From Spongiactinospora sp. TRM90649 (lineage in GTDB: Bacteria; Actinomycetota; Actinomycetes; Streptosporangiales; Streptosporangiaceae): a stretch of 64,000 nucleotides of DNA. This document shows positions 24,578-32,104 of this stretch, piece by piece. The stretch lies in NCBI RefSeq assembly GCF_029382225.1, contig NZ_JARLTC010000026.1, positions 1 through 64,000 on the forward strand, given 5' to 3'. Below the pieces are notes generated by a model. It searched no databases, was not told the origin of the DNA, and worked only from the letters and a program-made list of their open reading frames with translations. The stretch's first letter is position 1. Each line of letters opens with the position of its first letter. The position numbers and the translations under genes were made by a program.

Positions 24578-26067
24578 CAGACGAAGAAGGAGTGGCCGAG
24601 GGGGTAGGTGACCTCGCGCACGTCGTCCATCCACTGCTTGACCCGGCCGAGCTCACCCGCCTGGCGGAGCCGTTCGATCTGGTGGAAGACGCGGTTGTGG
24701 TGGTGCCCCCTGGAGTTGTGCGGGCAGGCGGTCTTGAAGCACTGCTTGTCGTTGATCGTGGTCAGCACCTGGCGGCGGCGGTCGGAGGTCCAGATGTCGG
24801 CGAGGTCGGTCTCGAACAGGTTGCCGATGGTGTACTCGGGGTTGCCGTAGGAGTCCGAGCAGAGCTGGACGTCGCCGTTGTGGCGGATCTCGCCGTACAG
24901 GCCGTAGGACAGGCACTCGGTGGCCTCGTAGCCGTCCTCGGGCGGCGGCGGGTCGTAGGAGTCCTTGATCAGGATCAGCGGGATGCCCAGCTCGTTGAAG
25001 ATCCGCCAGACCTCGCCGCCCTCGCTGACCAGCTCCAGCGCACGTTCCTTGGTGCCGTCCTTGACCTGCGCCCAGTTCTTCTCGAAGTGCTCGTAGTTCA
25101 TCACCGGGCGCGCGATGACGTAGTCGATCCCGGGCCCCGCCTCGTCCACCACCGCGCGGATCTCCTCGGCGGCGGCGATGGTGTCCGCCATGTTGCGCTC
25201 GTCGGTGATCAGCGAGATGCCGACCAGCGTGCGCGCGCCGCGCTCCAGCTTGCGCCGGGCCAGCGCGCGCATGTTCACCTTGACCCGCTCGAAGTAGTCC
25301 CAGCCGCGCGGGTAGCCGTGGAACTTGCGGTACGCCTCCTCGGTCCCGCAGTTCAGGCTGATCCGGATGAGGATCGGGTCGGCGTCCAGGCACTCGTCCA
25401 CTTCCAGGAACGTGCCGTTGGTGAGGAAGCTCGCGGTGATGCCCTTGGACCGGGCGTAGGCCATCCCGTCGTACGTGAACGGGTTGGCCGTCGGGTCACC
25501 GCCGCCCCACACGATGCCCATCTGCCCGTCCTCGCGCTGCCCGGCCAGCTCGTCGATGACCCGGCGCAGCCCCAGCGGGTGCATCGTGTTCTTCTTCTCG
25601 ACCTCGGTGTTGTGCTCCCACGTGCCGCCCTCGACCCACCTGGTACGGGTCACCCGGCGCGTGCAGTGCGGGCACATGAAGTTGCAGACCAGCGTGAAGA
25701 TCCCCTCGAAGTGCGCGGCGGGGATCTCGTGGTAGCGGCCTTCGAGCACCATGTCGGCGCGCCGCTTCCAGTGCAGCCACTGCGCCATGTACTTGGGCGC
25801 CTTGACGAAGTCTGAGTAGGAGCCGTACTCGCCGACCCGGTCGGGCAGCGGATACCGGTCCCGGCCCGCCAGTCTGGGCAGCCAGGCGCCCGCGTACGGC
25901 TGCAGCGGGCTGATCAGTTCCTCGTTGGAGAACAGCGCCTCGTGGTCGTTGACCTGGAACACCTGGCGTCCGTCGATGACACCTTCGGGTCGCAGGGGCT
26001 GCAGGTCGGCCCGGTCGATGATCGGCAGCCGCCTGTCCGAGACGCGCTTGCCATGGGAGTCTGTCAA
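24577..26067 (-). CDS. radical SAM protein with SPASM-like C-terminus (copy A)
   Basis: This 496-aa protein has the Fe-S motif CNFMCPHC (Cys128, Cys132, Cys135), the GGGDPTANPF motif and a C-terminal region with ECLSYGLYG, LCSDSYGNPEY and CFKTACPHNSRGHHHNRVF, matching a SPASM-like domain. It has an N-terminal extension of about 60 residues beyond copy B, which could bind the peptide leader. The start is TTG at 26067, with AGGAG seven bases upstream. It directly follows the PP-loop gene. Paired, diverged radical SAM enzymes in one operon suggest two successive radical reactions, or a heterodimer, on the same peptide. Confidence 0.85.
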   Translation of the reverse strand: MTDSHGKRVSDRRLPIIDRADLQPLRPEGVIDGRQVFQVNDHEALFSNEELISPLQPYAGAWLPRLAGRDRYPLPDRVGEYGSYSDFVKAPKYMAQWLHWKRRADMVLEGRYHEIPAAHFEGIFTLVCNFMCPHCTRRVTRTRWVEGGTWEHNTEVEKKNTMHPLGLRRVIDELAGQREDGQMGIVWGGGDPTANPFTYDGMAYARSKGITASFLTNGTFLEVDECLDADPILIRISLNCGTEEAYRKFHGYPRGWDYFERVKVNMRALARRKLERGARTLVGISLITDERNMADTIAAAEEIRAVVDEAGPGIDYVIARPVMNYEHFEKNWAQVKDGTKERALELVSEGGEVWRIFNELGIPLILIKDSYDPPPPEDGYEATECLSYGLYGEIRHNGDVQLCSDSYGNPEYTIGNLFETDLADIWTSDRRRQVLTTINDKQCFKTACPHNSRGHHHNRVFHQIERLRQAGELGRVKQWMDDVREVTYPLGHSFFV

Positions 26068-26094
26068 TTCGGCGCTCCTGATCTCGTTCCGCTG

Positions 26095-27303
26095 TCAGTG
26101 CTCGATCCAGCCGTGCCGGTCGAGCAGCGCGCACACGTCGCACACCCCCGGCCAGTCCCCGGCGGATGGTTGCGCGACCACGGTCCCTCCGCAGTTCTCG
26201 CAGGTCAGGAACCGTCCGGCGCGGTCCGGCGCGGTGCGCGCGTGGGCGGTGAACATCCAGGTCTCGACGCCCGGCCAGCACCACTGGATCTGGTCGGCCA
26301 GGTAGTAGTAGAAGTTCCGGTCGCCCGGGTTGAACTCCCACTGGTTCGGCGTGGTCTGCTTCGGCGTGTGGCCGGTGCGGTGCGTGTAGTAAAGGTGCAG
26401 CTCCCGCTTGGGCACGAACGCCAGCGGCAGTACGTACGTGTACGGCCCGACCGGGCGCCTGGGCACCGGGCCCACGTCGAAGCCGGTGGTCTGCGCGTTC
26501 AGCATCCCGGCGAGCAGGTCCGTGGTGTGCAGGCCGAGGGCGACGGTCGCCGCCCCCACGTCGTCGGCGTAGACCTCAAGGACGCGCCGCGTCGAATGGT
26601 GGTCGGCGTACATGGCCAGATGGGAGTCCTCGGTCTCCATCAGATGCATCAGGATCTGCGCCATCGGCCGGTTGAGGTGGAACACCTCCTCGGCGCGCTC
26701 GGCGGGGACGACGTCGTGCCGTACGCCGTGGCGATCGGCCAGCCGCGCGGCGAACTCGAAGGTCTCCGACCACTTGCTGTCGAAGTCCTGGAAGGTGGCC
26801 GCGTTGATCTCGATCCCGGGCGCGCCGATGGCGTCGCGGTAGGCGGCCAGCAGCATCAGCAGCGACCCGCTGTCCACTCCGCCGGACAGCCCGAGCACCA
26901 CCTTGTCCCCTGCGGGGAGCAGCCCGAACTCACCGATGGTGTCCCGGACCACGCCCTCCACGTACTCGGCCGCGCCTTCGAGGTCCAGTGGCGTCCGCTC
27001 CATGTCGAGCGCCCCGGTGGGCGACACCCGAAGACGGCGGCGCACGTACTCCGCGCTGGTGTCGCGGCTCTCGAACAGCCGGCGGATGCCCTCGATGTCA
27101 TAGCCCTCGATCAGCCGGGCCACGTAGGTCTCGGCCGGATCCAGCACATGGCCGTCGGAGACGATCGTCTCCTCCCCGCGCGTGGTCACCACCGACGTGG
27201 GCGGGATCGAGTTGCGCAGCAGCGCGGCCGCCACGGTGTCACCCGGCTGGGCGATGAGAGTGTGCAGTCCTCCCCGCCGGTCCAGCAACGACAAGATTGG
27301 CAT
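26095..27303 (-). CDS. PP-loop ATP pyrophosphatase with beta-grasp-like N-terminus and C-terminal zinc ribbon
   Basis: This 402-aa protein has three parts. Residues 1-75 look like a ubiquitin-like/MoaD-ThiS fold (PILSLLDRRGGLHTLIAQPG, then DGHVLDPAETYVARLIEGYD) but lack a free Gly-Gly end because they are fused to the next domain. The middle is a PP-loop domain with SGGVDS at 140-145. The C-terminus has a four-cysteine ribbon, CENC and CDVC (Cys368, 371, 388, 391). The build recalls TtuA/TilS-type enzymes that adenylate a carbonyl and insert sulfur; asparagine-synthase-like amidation chemistry is the alternative. The ATG at 27303 has GGAGG five bases upstream. It follows the 55-aa peptide gene by 68 bp and could install a thioamide or other sulfur group. 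Confidence 0.72.
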   Translation of the reverse strand: MPILSLLDRRGGLHTLIAQPGDTVAAALLRNSIPPTSVVTTRGEETIVSDGHVLDPAETYVARLIEGYDIEGIRRLFESRDTSAEYVRRRLRVSPTGALDMERTPLDLEGAAEYVEGVVRDTIGEFGLLPAGDKVVLGLSGGVDSGSLLMLLAAYRDAIGAPGIEINAATFQDFDSKWSETFEFAARLADRHGVRHDVVPAERAEEVFHLNRPMAQILMHLMETEDSHLAMYADHHSTRRVLEVYADDVGAATVALGLHTTDLLAGMLNAQTTGFDVGPVPRRPVGPYTYVLPLAFVPKRELHLYYTHRTGHTPKQTTPNQWEFNPGDRNFYYYLADQIQWCWPGVETWMFTAHARTAPDRAGRFLTCENCGGTVVAQPSAGDWPGVCDVCALLDRHGWIEH

Positions 27304-27371
27304 GTGTCCTCCACCCAGGTCGGCCCGCCCGTTGGTGGGTGCCCGGTCCGGCCGACCGGGCACCCGAACCG

Positions 27372-27539
27372 CTACTTGCTGGCCCGGGGGTCGGCGCAGC
27401 AGGTGCGGAAGCGGATGAGATCCGCCGCTCGCTTCTCCGCCACCTCAGAAAGCACGGCCGAAAGGCCGGTCGGACGCACGGGCGAGGTCTTCGTCGGCTG
27501 CGTGCTCAGGGTCTGCCGGGAGTCGGTGGAAACAGACAT
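27372..27539 (-). CDS. 55-aa putative precursor or scaffold peptide
   Basis: A short gene with a near-perfect ribosome site (GAGGAGG, five bases before ATG 27539) encodes 55 residues and stops with TAG 68 bp before the PP-loop gene. The first half is Ser/Thr/Pro-rich (TDSRQTLSTQPTKTSPVRPT); a predicted helix follows (LSAVLSEVAEKRAADLI). The end is RFRTCCADPRASK, with two adjacent cysteines, the only ones in the peptide. About 85 percent of its third codon positions are G or C, as in real genes of this strain. Position at the head of a radical SAM operon, size, and a leader-helix/Cys-rich tail fit a RiPP precursor or a PEARL-type scaffold. The cleavage site and core are unknown. Confidence 0.72.
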   Translation of the reverse strand: MSVSTDSRQTLSTQPTKTSPVRPTGLSAVLSEVAEKRAADLIRFRTCCADPRASK

Positions 27540-27562
27540 CTAGCCTCCTCATTGCCTCTGCC

Positions 27563-27590
27563 GGCAACGCGACGAGCCGGTCGCGTTGCC
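27563..27590 (-). promoter_or_regulatory. perfect 11-bp stem hairpin in the precursor leader
   Basis: GGCAACGCGAC at 27563-27573 and its exact complement at 27580-27590 enclose a 6-base loop. On the transcript the hairpin would end about 14 bases before the Shine-Dalgarno of the 55-aa peptide and is not followed by a U-run. It could be an operator, an mRNA stabiliser or a translational control element. Confidence 0.6.
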
Positions 27591-27703
27591 TGGCGAACAC
27601 CACACGGAGCCCGACGGCCACGCCGGAGCGAACCCGATCAGGCCACCCCCGACACGCGCGCACCACCGCGGCCCCGCCATGACATGGATGCTAGGAAACC
27701 TCG

Positions 27704-27718
27704 TTATCGCGCCGATAA
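27704..27718. promoter_or_regulatory. 15-bp palindrome in the precursor promoter region
   Basis: TTATCG, a CGC spacer and CGATAA form an AT-rich perfect palindrome between the stop of the PBP-like gene (27739) and the peptide gene. The surroundings are the least GC-rich part of the intergenic region, so an operator beside the operon promoter is likely. No clear -35/-10 pair was found. Confidence 0.45.
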
Positions 27719-27738
27719 ATCCCGCCGATATGCCGTAC

Positions 27739-29064
27739 TCACCGCGGGCAGGCCAGGTGGCAGCCGCCGAAGCGCTGGGCGTCGGGCGGGGTGAACCGGC
27801 TCCTGGGCGTGCCGCGCACGGCCTCGGCCATCGCGTCCTTCCACACCGATGCGGGCGGCCCCAGGCCGTCCACCAGGTCGTAGTGACGCCCGCCGATGGT
27901 GACGTCGGCCAGGTCGTGCTGGAAAATGCCCCGCGGATCGCCCAGGCTGACGGCCGCGGCCAGTTTCGGGGTGTAACCGGCGTACCAGGCCGCACCATAG
28001 AAGTCGCCCGTGCTGTGCATGCCCGCCGCGTCACGGCCGAAGCCCCGCAGGGGGCTCCGGCGCGGGCCGTCCGACAGCACCCCGGTGACGGCGTCGGCGA
28101 CCTCCGGCACGAGAACCTGACGGCAGTCGGCAGGGAAGGAGCGCAGCACCCGCGAGCCCGCGCGGATCTCGGTGACGATCATCGGTTCGCAGTACCGGCC
28201 CCGCGCGGCGAAGGCCGCGTAGGAGGCGGCCACCGAGACGGGATCGGTCTCGTTGGTGCCGAACGGGAACGTCAGGAACACCTTCAGCGGCGTTCCGTCG
28301 GTACGCCTGAGCCCGAGCCGTTGGGCCATCGTCACCGACTCGCACAGCCCGACCCGCTCCAGCAGACGCATGTAGAAGGTGTTCACCGTGTCGCGGGTCC
28401 CCGTGCGCAGCGTGACGAACCGCTGCCCGCCCTTCATGGCGTTAAGGACCGTGAGGCTGGGATCGGCGACACCCTGGCCCGCGCAGTTCCGGATCGCCCC
28501 GTAGCCCGCCGCCCGATATTCGTCAGTGACGAGGAACCCGTCGTCGTATCGCAGCCCGGCGGCCAGCGCCGCGGCCAGTGTGTACGGCATCGCCGTCGTC
28601 CCATGCGGGAACCCTCGCCCTTCGCCCGCTCCCCGGCTGGTGGCCAGCGCCCTGATCGCCCCCTGCCCCGGCTCGACCATGGCCAGCGCGGCGACGGGCG
28701 CGTCGTCGGTGTGCACGTGCGCGTCGATCCCCTGCTGCGCCGCCCGCTGGAGCCGCAGGTCGATCGTGGTCGCGATGGTCAGGCCGGCGCGCGAGGGCAG
28801 CAGCGGGTCCACCGCGCGCAGCCGCTCCACGGCGTACCGGCAGACGTAGGGATGACGGCTGCCCGCGCAGTCACCGGTGAACTCCTCGATGACCGTGCCC
28901 CGCACGTCCACGAGCACGTTCGGCCCGGCGGGCGGGGAGGGCGCGGGGGCGACGGGCGCGACCGCCTCCACCCGGTCGGCGCGCTCCGGCCCGCGCAGCA
29001 GCAGGAACACCGCCACCATGGCCCCCAGCCCGGCCAACCCCAGCAGAACCGATATCACCCGCAT
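27739..29064 (-). CDS. penicillin-binding-protein-like pseudoenzyme
   Basis: This 441-aa protein has an N-terminal membrane helix (VISVLLGLAGLGAMVAVFLL) and an extracytoplasmic PBP transpeptidase domain. Family landmarks remain: TIDLRLQRAAQQGIDAH, then PYTLAAAL, and the WYAGYTPKLAAAVSLG block. All three catalytic motifs are altered. The SxxK serine and lysine (normally GSTFKP) read GTTAMP at 155-160; SxN reads TVN in DTVNTFYMRL; and KTG reads STG in MHSTGDFYG. It therefore cannot acylate in the normal way. It lies just upstream of the peptide operon in the same direction. It could be a regulator, a decoy target giving self-resistance, or a divergent enzyme using Thr; the function is unknown. 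Confidence 0.78.
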   Translation of the reverse strand: MRVISVLLGLAGLGAMVAVFLLLRGPERADRVEAVAPVAPAPSPPAGPNVLVDVRGTVIEEFTGDCAGSRHPYVCRYAVERLRAVDPLLPSRAGLTIATTIDLRLQRAAQQGIDAHVHTDDAPVAALAMVEPGQGAIRALATSRGAGEGRGFPHGTTAMPYTLAAALAAGLRYDDGFLVTDEYRAAGYGAIRNCAGQGVADPSLTVLNAMKGGQRFVTLRTGTRDTVNTFYMRLLERVGLCESVTMAQRLGLRRTDGTPLKVFLTFPFGTNETDPVSVAASYAAFAARGRYCEPMIVTEIRAGSRVLRSFPADCRQVLVPEVADAVTGVLSDGPRRSPLRGFGRDAAGMHSTGDFYGAAWYAGYTPKLAAAVSLGDPRGIFQHDLADVTIGGRHYDLVDGLGPPASVWKDAMAEAVRGTPRSRFTPPDAQRFGGCHLACPR

Positions 29065-29442
29065 CGCGCCACCACCCCCGTGCCGACCCGTGATCACGGC
29101 ATTGTTCACCGGGCCGGCCGCCGCGTCCATGGGGTGACCGGTACTCGCCGAGGCTTTGTCAGGTGCGTCGTGCGGGCCCGTCGCGTCGGCCACACGGTGT
29201 GGAGCGAGCAGGTGCCTGGCGCGCAGGGCCGGGGTCGAGATCATGAGGCGGAGGCGGGCGAGCGCCAGACCATCGACGCGAGCGGCGGCCTGTTCCTCCG
29301 GCCACGCGCGGTGGCGGCCACGGCCGGGGCCGGATGAAGAAGTTGCGGCGCCTTTACGCCGACCGCCGGTGACTTCGGCTCGGGTCCAGGCACGATCGAC
29401 GCGTTGGGGATGGCTCGCGCGTCGGGGAGGGGATGAAGGGCC
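29065..29442. other. intergenic region between the PBP-like gene and the amidase remnant
   Basis: 378 bases separate divergent genes. No convincing frame, hairpin or repeat was found here. It probably holds the PBP-like gene promoter near 29064-29110 and may also carry further decayed amidase-locus DNA. Confidence 0.4.
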
Positions 29443-29926
29443 GTGCTGAGCGCGTCCGATGAGGAGCGGGTCGCCCATCTGCCGATCCGTGAGCTGGCCC
29501 GGTCGCTGGACGCCGGGGAACTGAGCGCCACCCGGCTGGTGGAGCTGTACCGGTCGCGGATCGAACGGCTCGACCACGCGGGCCCGGGGGTGAACGCGGT
29601 CCTGGAGGTCGATCCGGACGCTCCGGCCGTCGCGGCGCTCGCGGTGGCGCTGCCGGTGAACCGCCCGCCGTACCTGATCGACGTGGCGGCGCAGGCGCAG
29701 CCGCCCGCGGTGCCGTCCACGCTGCCGTCGTCCATGTCTGGCTACCCGATGGTCACGGTGCCGTCGGGTTACGCGTTCGGGCACCTGCCGCTCGGCATCT
29801 GCCTGCTGGGCAGGCCGGGCGGCGACGCGGCTGCTGGCGCTGGCCGAAGTGTTCGAGCGCGTGTCGGGGGTGCGCCGCCCGCCGTCATTTCTGGCCACAT
29901 TGGGCACCACCCCGCCAGCCGCTTGA
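29443..29926 (+). pseudogene. amidase remnant with internal deletion and frameshift
   Basis: The frame opens as an amidase-signature protein (LPIRELARSLDAGELSATRL, then VELYRSRIERLDHAGPGVNA). After about 60 residues it jumps to the amidase C-terminus (MSGYPMVTVPSGYAFGHLPL, then GICLLGRPGGDA). The whole Ser-Ser-Lys catalytic core is missing. Near 29827 a one-base deletion shifts the frame; the continuation LLALAEVFERVSGVRRPPSF and TLGTTPPAA ends at TGA 29924-29926. It is a decayed gene with no expected activity. Confidence 0.75.
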
Positions 29927-30256
29927 GTGATTGCTGAACAATTAGCCGGTATTCGGCGTGAGGCGGCGCGAAAATGCGTGATTCGTGCGCGCCGTCGCCG
30001 TCTTTTCTGGCCACCTGAAACGCGCTGACCTGGGATTTCATATTCTCATTCAGCGCATTGGTCACTTCAGTCACAATGGTAAAGTGTCTTTTCTGTTATC
30101 GTTCGGCGGTTCCCTGAAGATTTCATGGCGGTTATCGTATGGAAGCGATCACGCCAGCGGGAGAAATCCGCCATCACGGAACGCGACCATTTACTTCGGC
30201 ACGATTTCGAGATGCGCGAAATCCGCCGATGGTGGTCGCGGGAAAGGTCATGTCCG
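29927..30256. other. AT-richer intergenic region upstream of the metalloprotease
   Basis: This 330-base stretch is clearly less GC-rich than its surroundings, with runs such as TTTCATATTCTCATTC. It probably carries the promoter of the secreted metalloprotease gene. No long inverted repeat or protein-like frame was found. Confidence 0.45.
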
Positions 30257-31876
30257 ATGACATCAATGCGTGTGAGACGAGGGTTCTGGGTGCGCGCGCT
30301 CGCCGTCGCGCTACCCGCCCTCCTGCTGCTCGTCGTGGCGCCCGCCACGCCCGCCTCCGCCTCCGTCACCATCGTTCCGCAGGTGGAGTGCGTCGGCGAC
30401 GGCACCAGCGGCCACCGGGTCAAACTGATCTACGCCTACGAACCGGGCTTCAACCGGTTCGCCGAGAAGGAACCGCTGATCCGGCACGCCGCCTGGGTCA
30501 CCCAGCAGAACGTGAACGACAGCGCCCGCCGCGACGGCGCCGAGCGCTGGGTCCGCTTCGAGACCACCGGGTCCACCGGCTGTGACGTGGCGATCGACAG
30601 CGTTCAGGTACCCGCCGGCTCGTCCCCCGAAGGGTGGAAGGCGGCGCTGCAGAACGCCGGCTACACCGACGACGACCGCATCTACATCGGCTACTTCGAG
30701 AACGGCGGCGGCTGCGGCAAGACCAGCAGCGACGACCGGATCGACAACGACGACAGCCCGGGTTCCACCAACAAGCACAACTCCTTCGCGACCTGGATCT
30801 CCCTCGAACCGAACTGCGCCACCGGGCACGAGATGACCCACGAACTCGCGCACGCGCTGGGCGGCATTCTGGAGAACGCGCCCAACCACGTCGACGGCTA
30901 CCACTGCAGCGACTCCAACGAGACCCTATGCCAGGGCGGCCCGACCCCCCTGGCCTGCCCCGACGGGCTCGCCACCCGGCTGATGGACTGCAACAAGGAC
31001 GACTACTTCGGCGTCACGCCGGTCGGCACGTACCTGAACAACAACTGGAACGCCGCCAACGACAGCGCCTACCTGGAGCACGGGTCGTCCGTACCGACCA
31101 TGACCACGATCCCGGCGCTACCGGCGCAGTTGCTCAGCGGCGTGGACGTGCAGGGCACCGAGATCGCCTTCACCTTCGAGTCCAGCAGCAAGGTGTCCGG
31201 CGCGGGCATCACCCACGAGGTCGATCTGCTGCGCGACGGGACGGTCGTCGCCACCGTCGAGCCCTGGCGTCCCACGATCCGGGTGACCGGCCTGCCGACC
31301 AACACCAGCGCGGGCTACCAGCTCCAGGAACGGGTCACCCAGAACGGGGTCACCCGCACCTCCGACCTGTCCGAGCAGCTGATCATCCTGACCGGCAGCG
31401 GCACCGGCGTCGCGGGCGGCGTGGACGATGGCATCGCCACCATCTTCACCAGCGACGTCCTGGACGGCGAAGGCAAGCCCATGGGCATCGACGTCTACGG
31501 CCACAGCACCGACGAGAACGCCTCCATCGTGCAGTACGGGCTGAACAGCTACCGCAACCAGCAGTGGCGCCTGGACGACGCGGGCGGCGGCACGTACACG
31601 ATCAAGAGCCGGTTCAGCGACAAGTGCCTGGCCCCGCTCGGCGGCAGCGGCACCGCGGGCACCACCGTGGTCCAGGTCACCTGCACCGGGGCGGCCCCGC
31701 AGAAGTGGACCTTCCCCACGATCAGCGGGGTCACCTACCAGCTCAAGGCGGGCGTGGGCACCAACATGTGCGTCCAGTCCGCGGGCGGCAGCGGCGGCTC
31801 CGGCGCGGCACTGGTGCTCGCCACCTGCGACACCGCCACTCCCAGCCAGCGCTGGACCAGCAACCAGATCTTCTGA
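30257..31876 (+). CDS. secreted zinc metalloprotease with ricin-B-type lectin domain
   Basis: This 539-aa secreted protein starts with a basic n-region (MTSMRVRRGFWVRAL) and a signal peptide ending ASA. The catalytic domain carries HELAH in GHEMTHELAHALGG (the HExxH zinc motif). Paired cysteines near GYHCSDSNETLC suggest disulfides. A fibronectin-like middle follows, and the last 130 residues form a ricin-B beta-trefoil with QQWRL, APQKWTF and SQRWTS as QxW repeats and alternating cysteines. It probably digests extracellular protein after binding carbohydrate. A second in-frame ATG (30266) is also possible. A strong terminator follows the stop by 15 bases. Confidence 0.87.
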   Translation: MTSMRVRRGFWVRALAVALPALLLLVVAPATPASASVTIVPQVECVGDGTSGHRVKLIYAYEPGFNRFAEKEPLIRHAAWVTQQNVNDSARRDGAERWVRFETTGSTGCDVAIDSVQVPAGSSPEGWKAALQNAGYTDDDRIYIGYFENGGGCGKTSSDDRIDNDDSPGSTNKHNSFATWISLEPNCATGHEMTHELAHALGGILENAPNHVDGYHCSDSNETLCQGGPTPLACPDGLATRLMDCNKDDYFGVTPVGTYLNNNWNAANDSAYLEHGSSVPTMTTIPALPAQLLSGVDVQGTEIAFTFESSSKVSGAGITHEVDLLRDGTVVATVEPWRPTIRVTGLPTNTSAGYQLQERVTQNGVTRTSDLSEQLIILTGSGTGVAGGVDDGIATIFTSDVLDGEGKPMGIDVYGHSTDENASIVQYGLNSYRNQQWRLDDAGGGTYTIKSRFSDKCLAPLGGSGTAGTTVVQVTCTGAAPQKWTFPTISGVTYQLKAGVGTNMCVQSAGGSGGSGAALVLATCDTATPSQRWTSNQIF

Positions 31877-31891
31877 TCCGATCACCCGTCC

Positions 31892-31920
31892 GGGCCGGTC
31901 CTCCTGCGGAGGGCCGGCCC
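31892..31920 (+). terminator. terminator after the metalloprotease
   Basis: GGGCCGGTCCTCC pairs with GGAGGGCCGGCCC around a 3-base loop, with one mismatch, 15 bases past the metalloprotease stop. Confidence 0.8.
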
Positions 31921-32104
31921 TCTGGCGTCCATGCCGGCATCCCCGCCCCGACCTTCGCCGCCGGAAATCATGCTTCTGACCGATGGAGGCGCGGCCGGCG
32001 ATCGGCGAGCCTTACAGCGGTCGATCCGCGGCCGGCGGCACCGGGACTCCGCGGCGGCACCGATCGTTTAGTGTTGGGTGGCGGAACGCCGAAGGAGCTG
32101 CGAC

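Noticed and set aside
27586..29337. 583-aa plus-strand frame over the PBP-like gene
   Set aside because: Antisense to a gene with clear PBP fold landmarks; no protein family resemblance.
29769..30074. 101-aa minus-strand frame upstream of the metalloprotease
   Set aside because: No ribosome site and no family pattern; it overlaps the amidase remnant and an AT-rich promoter region.
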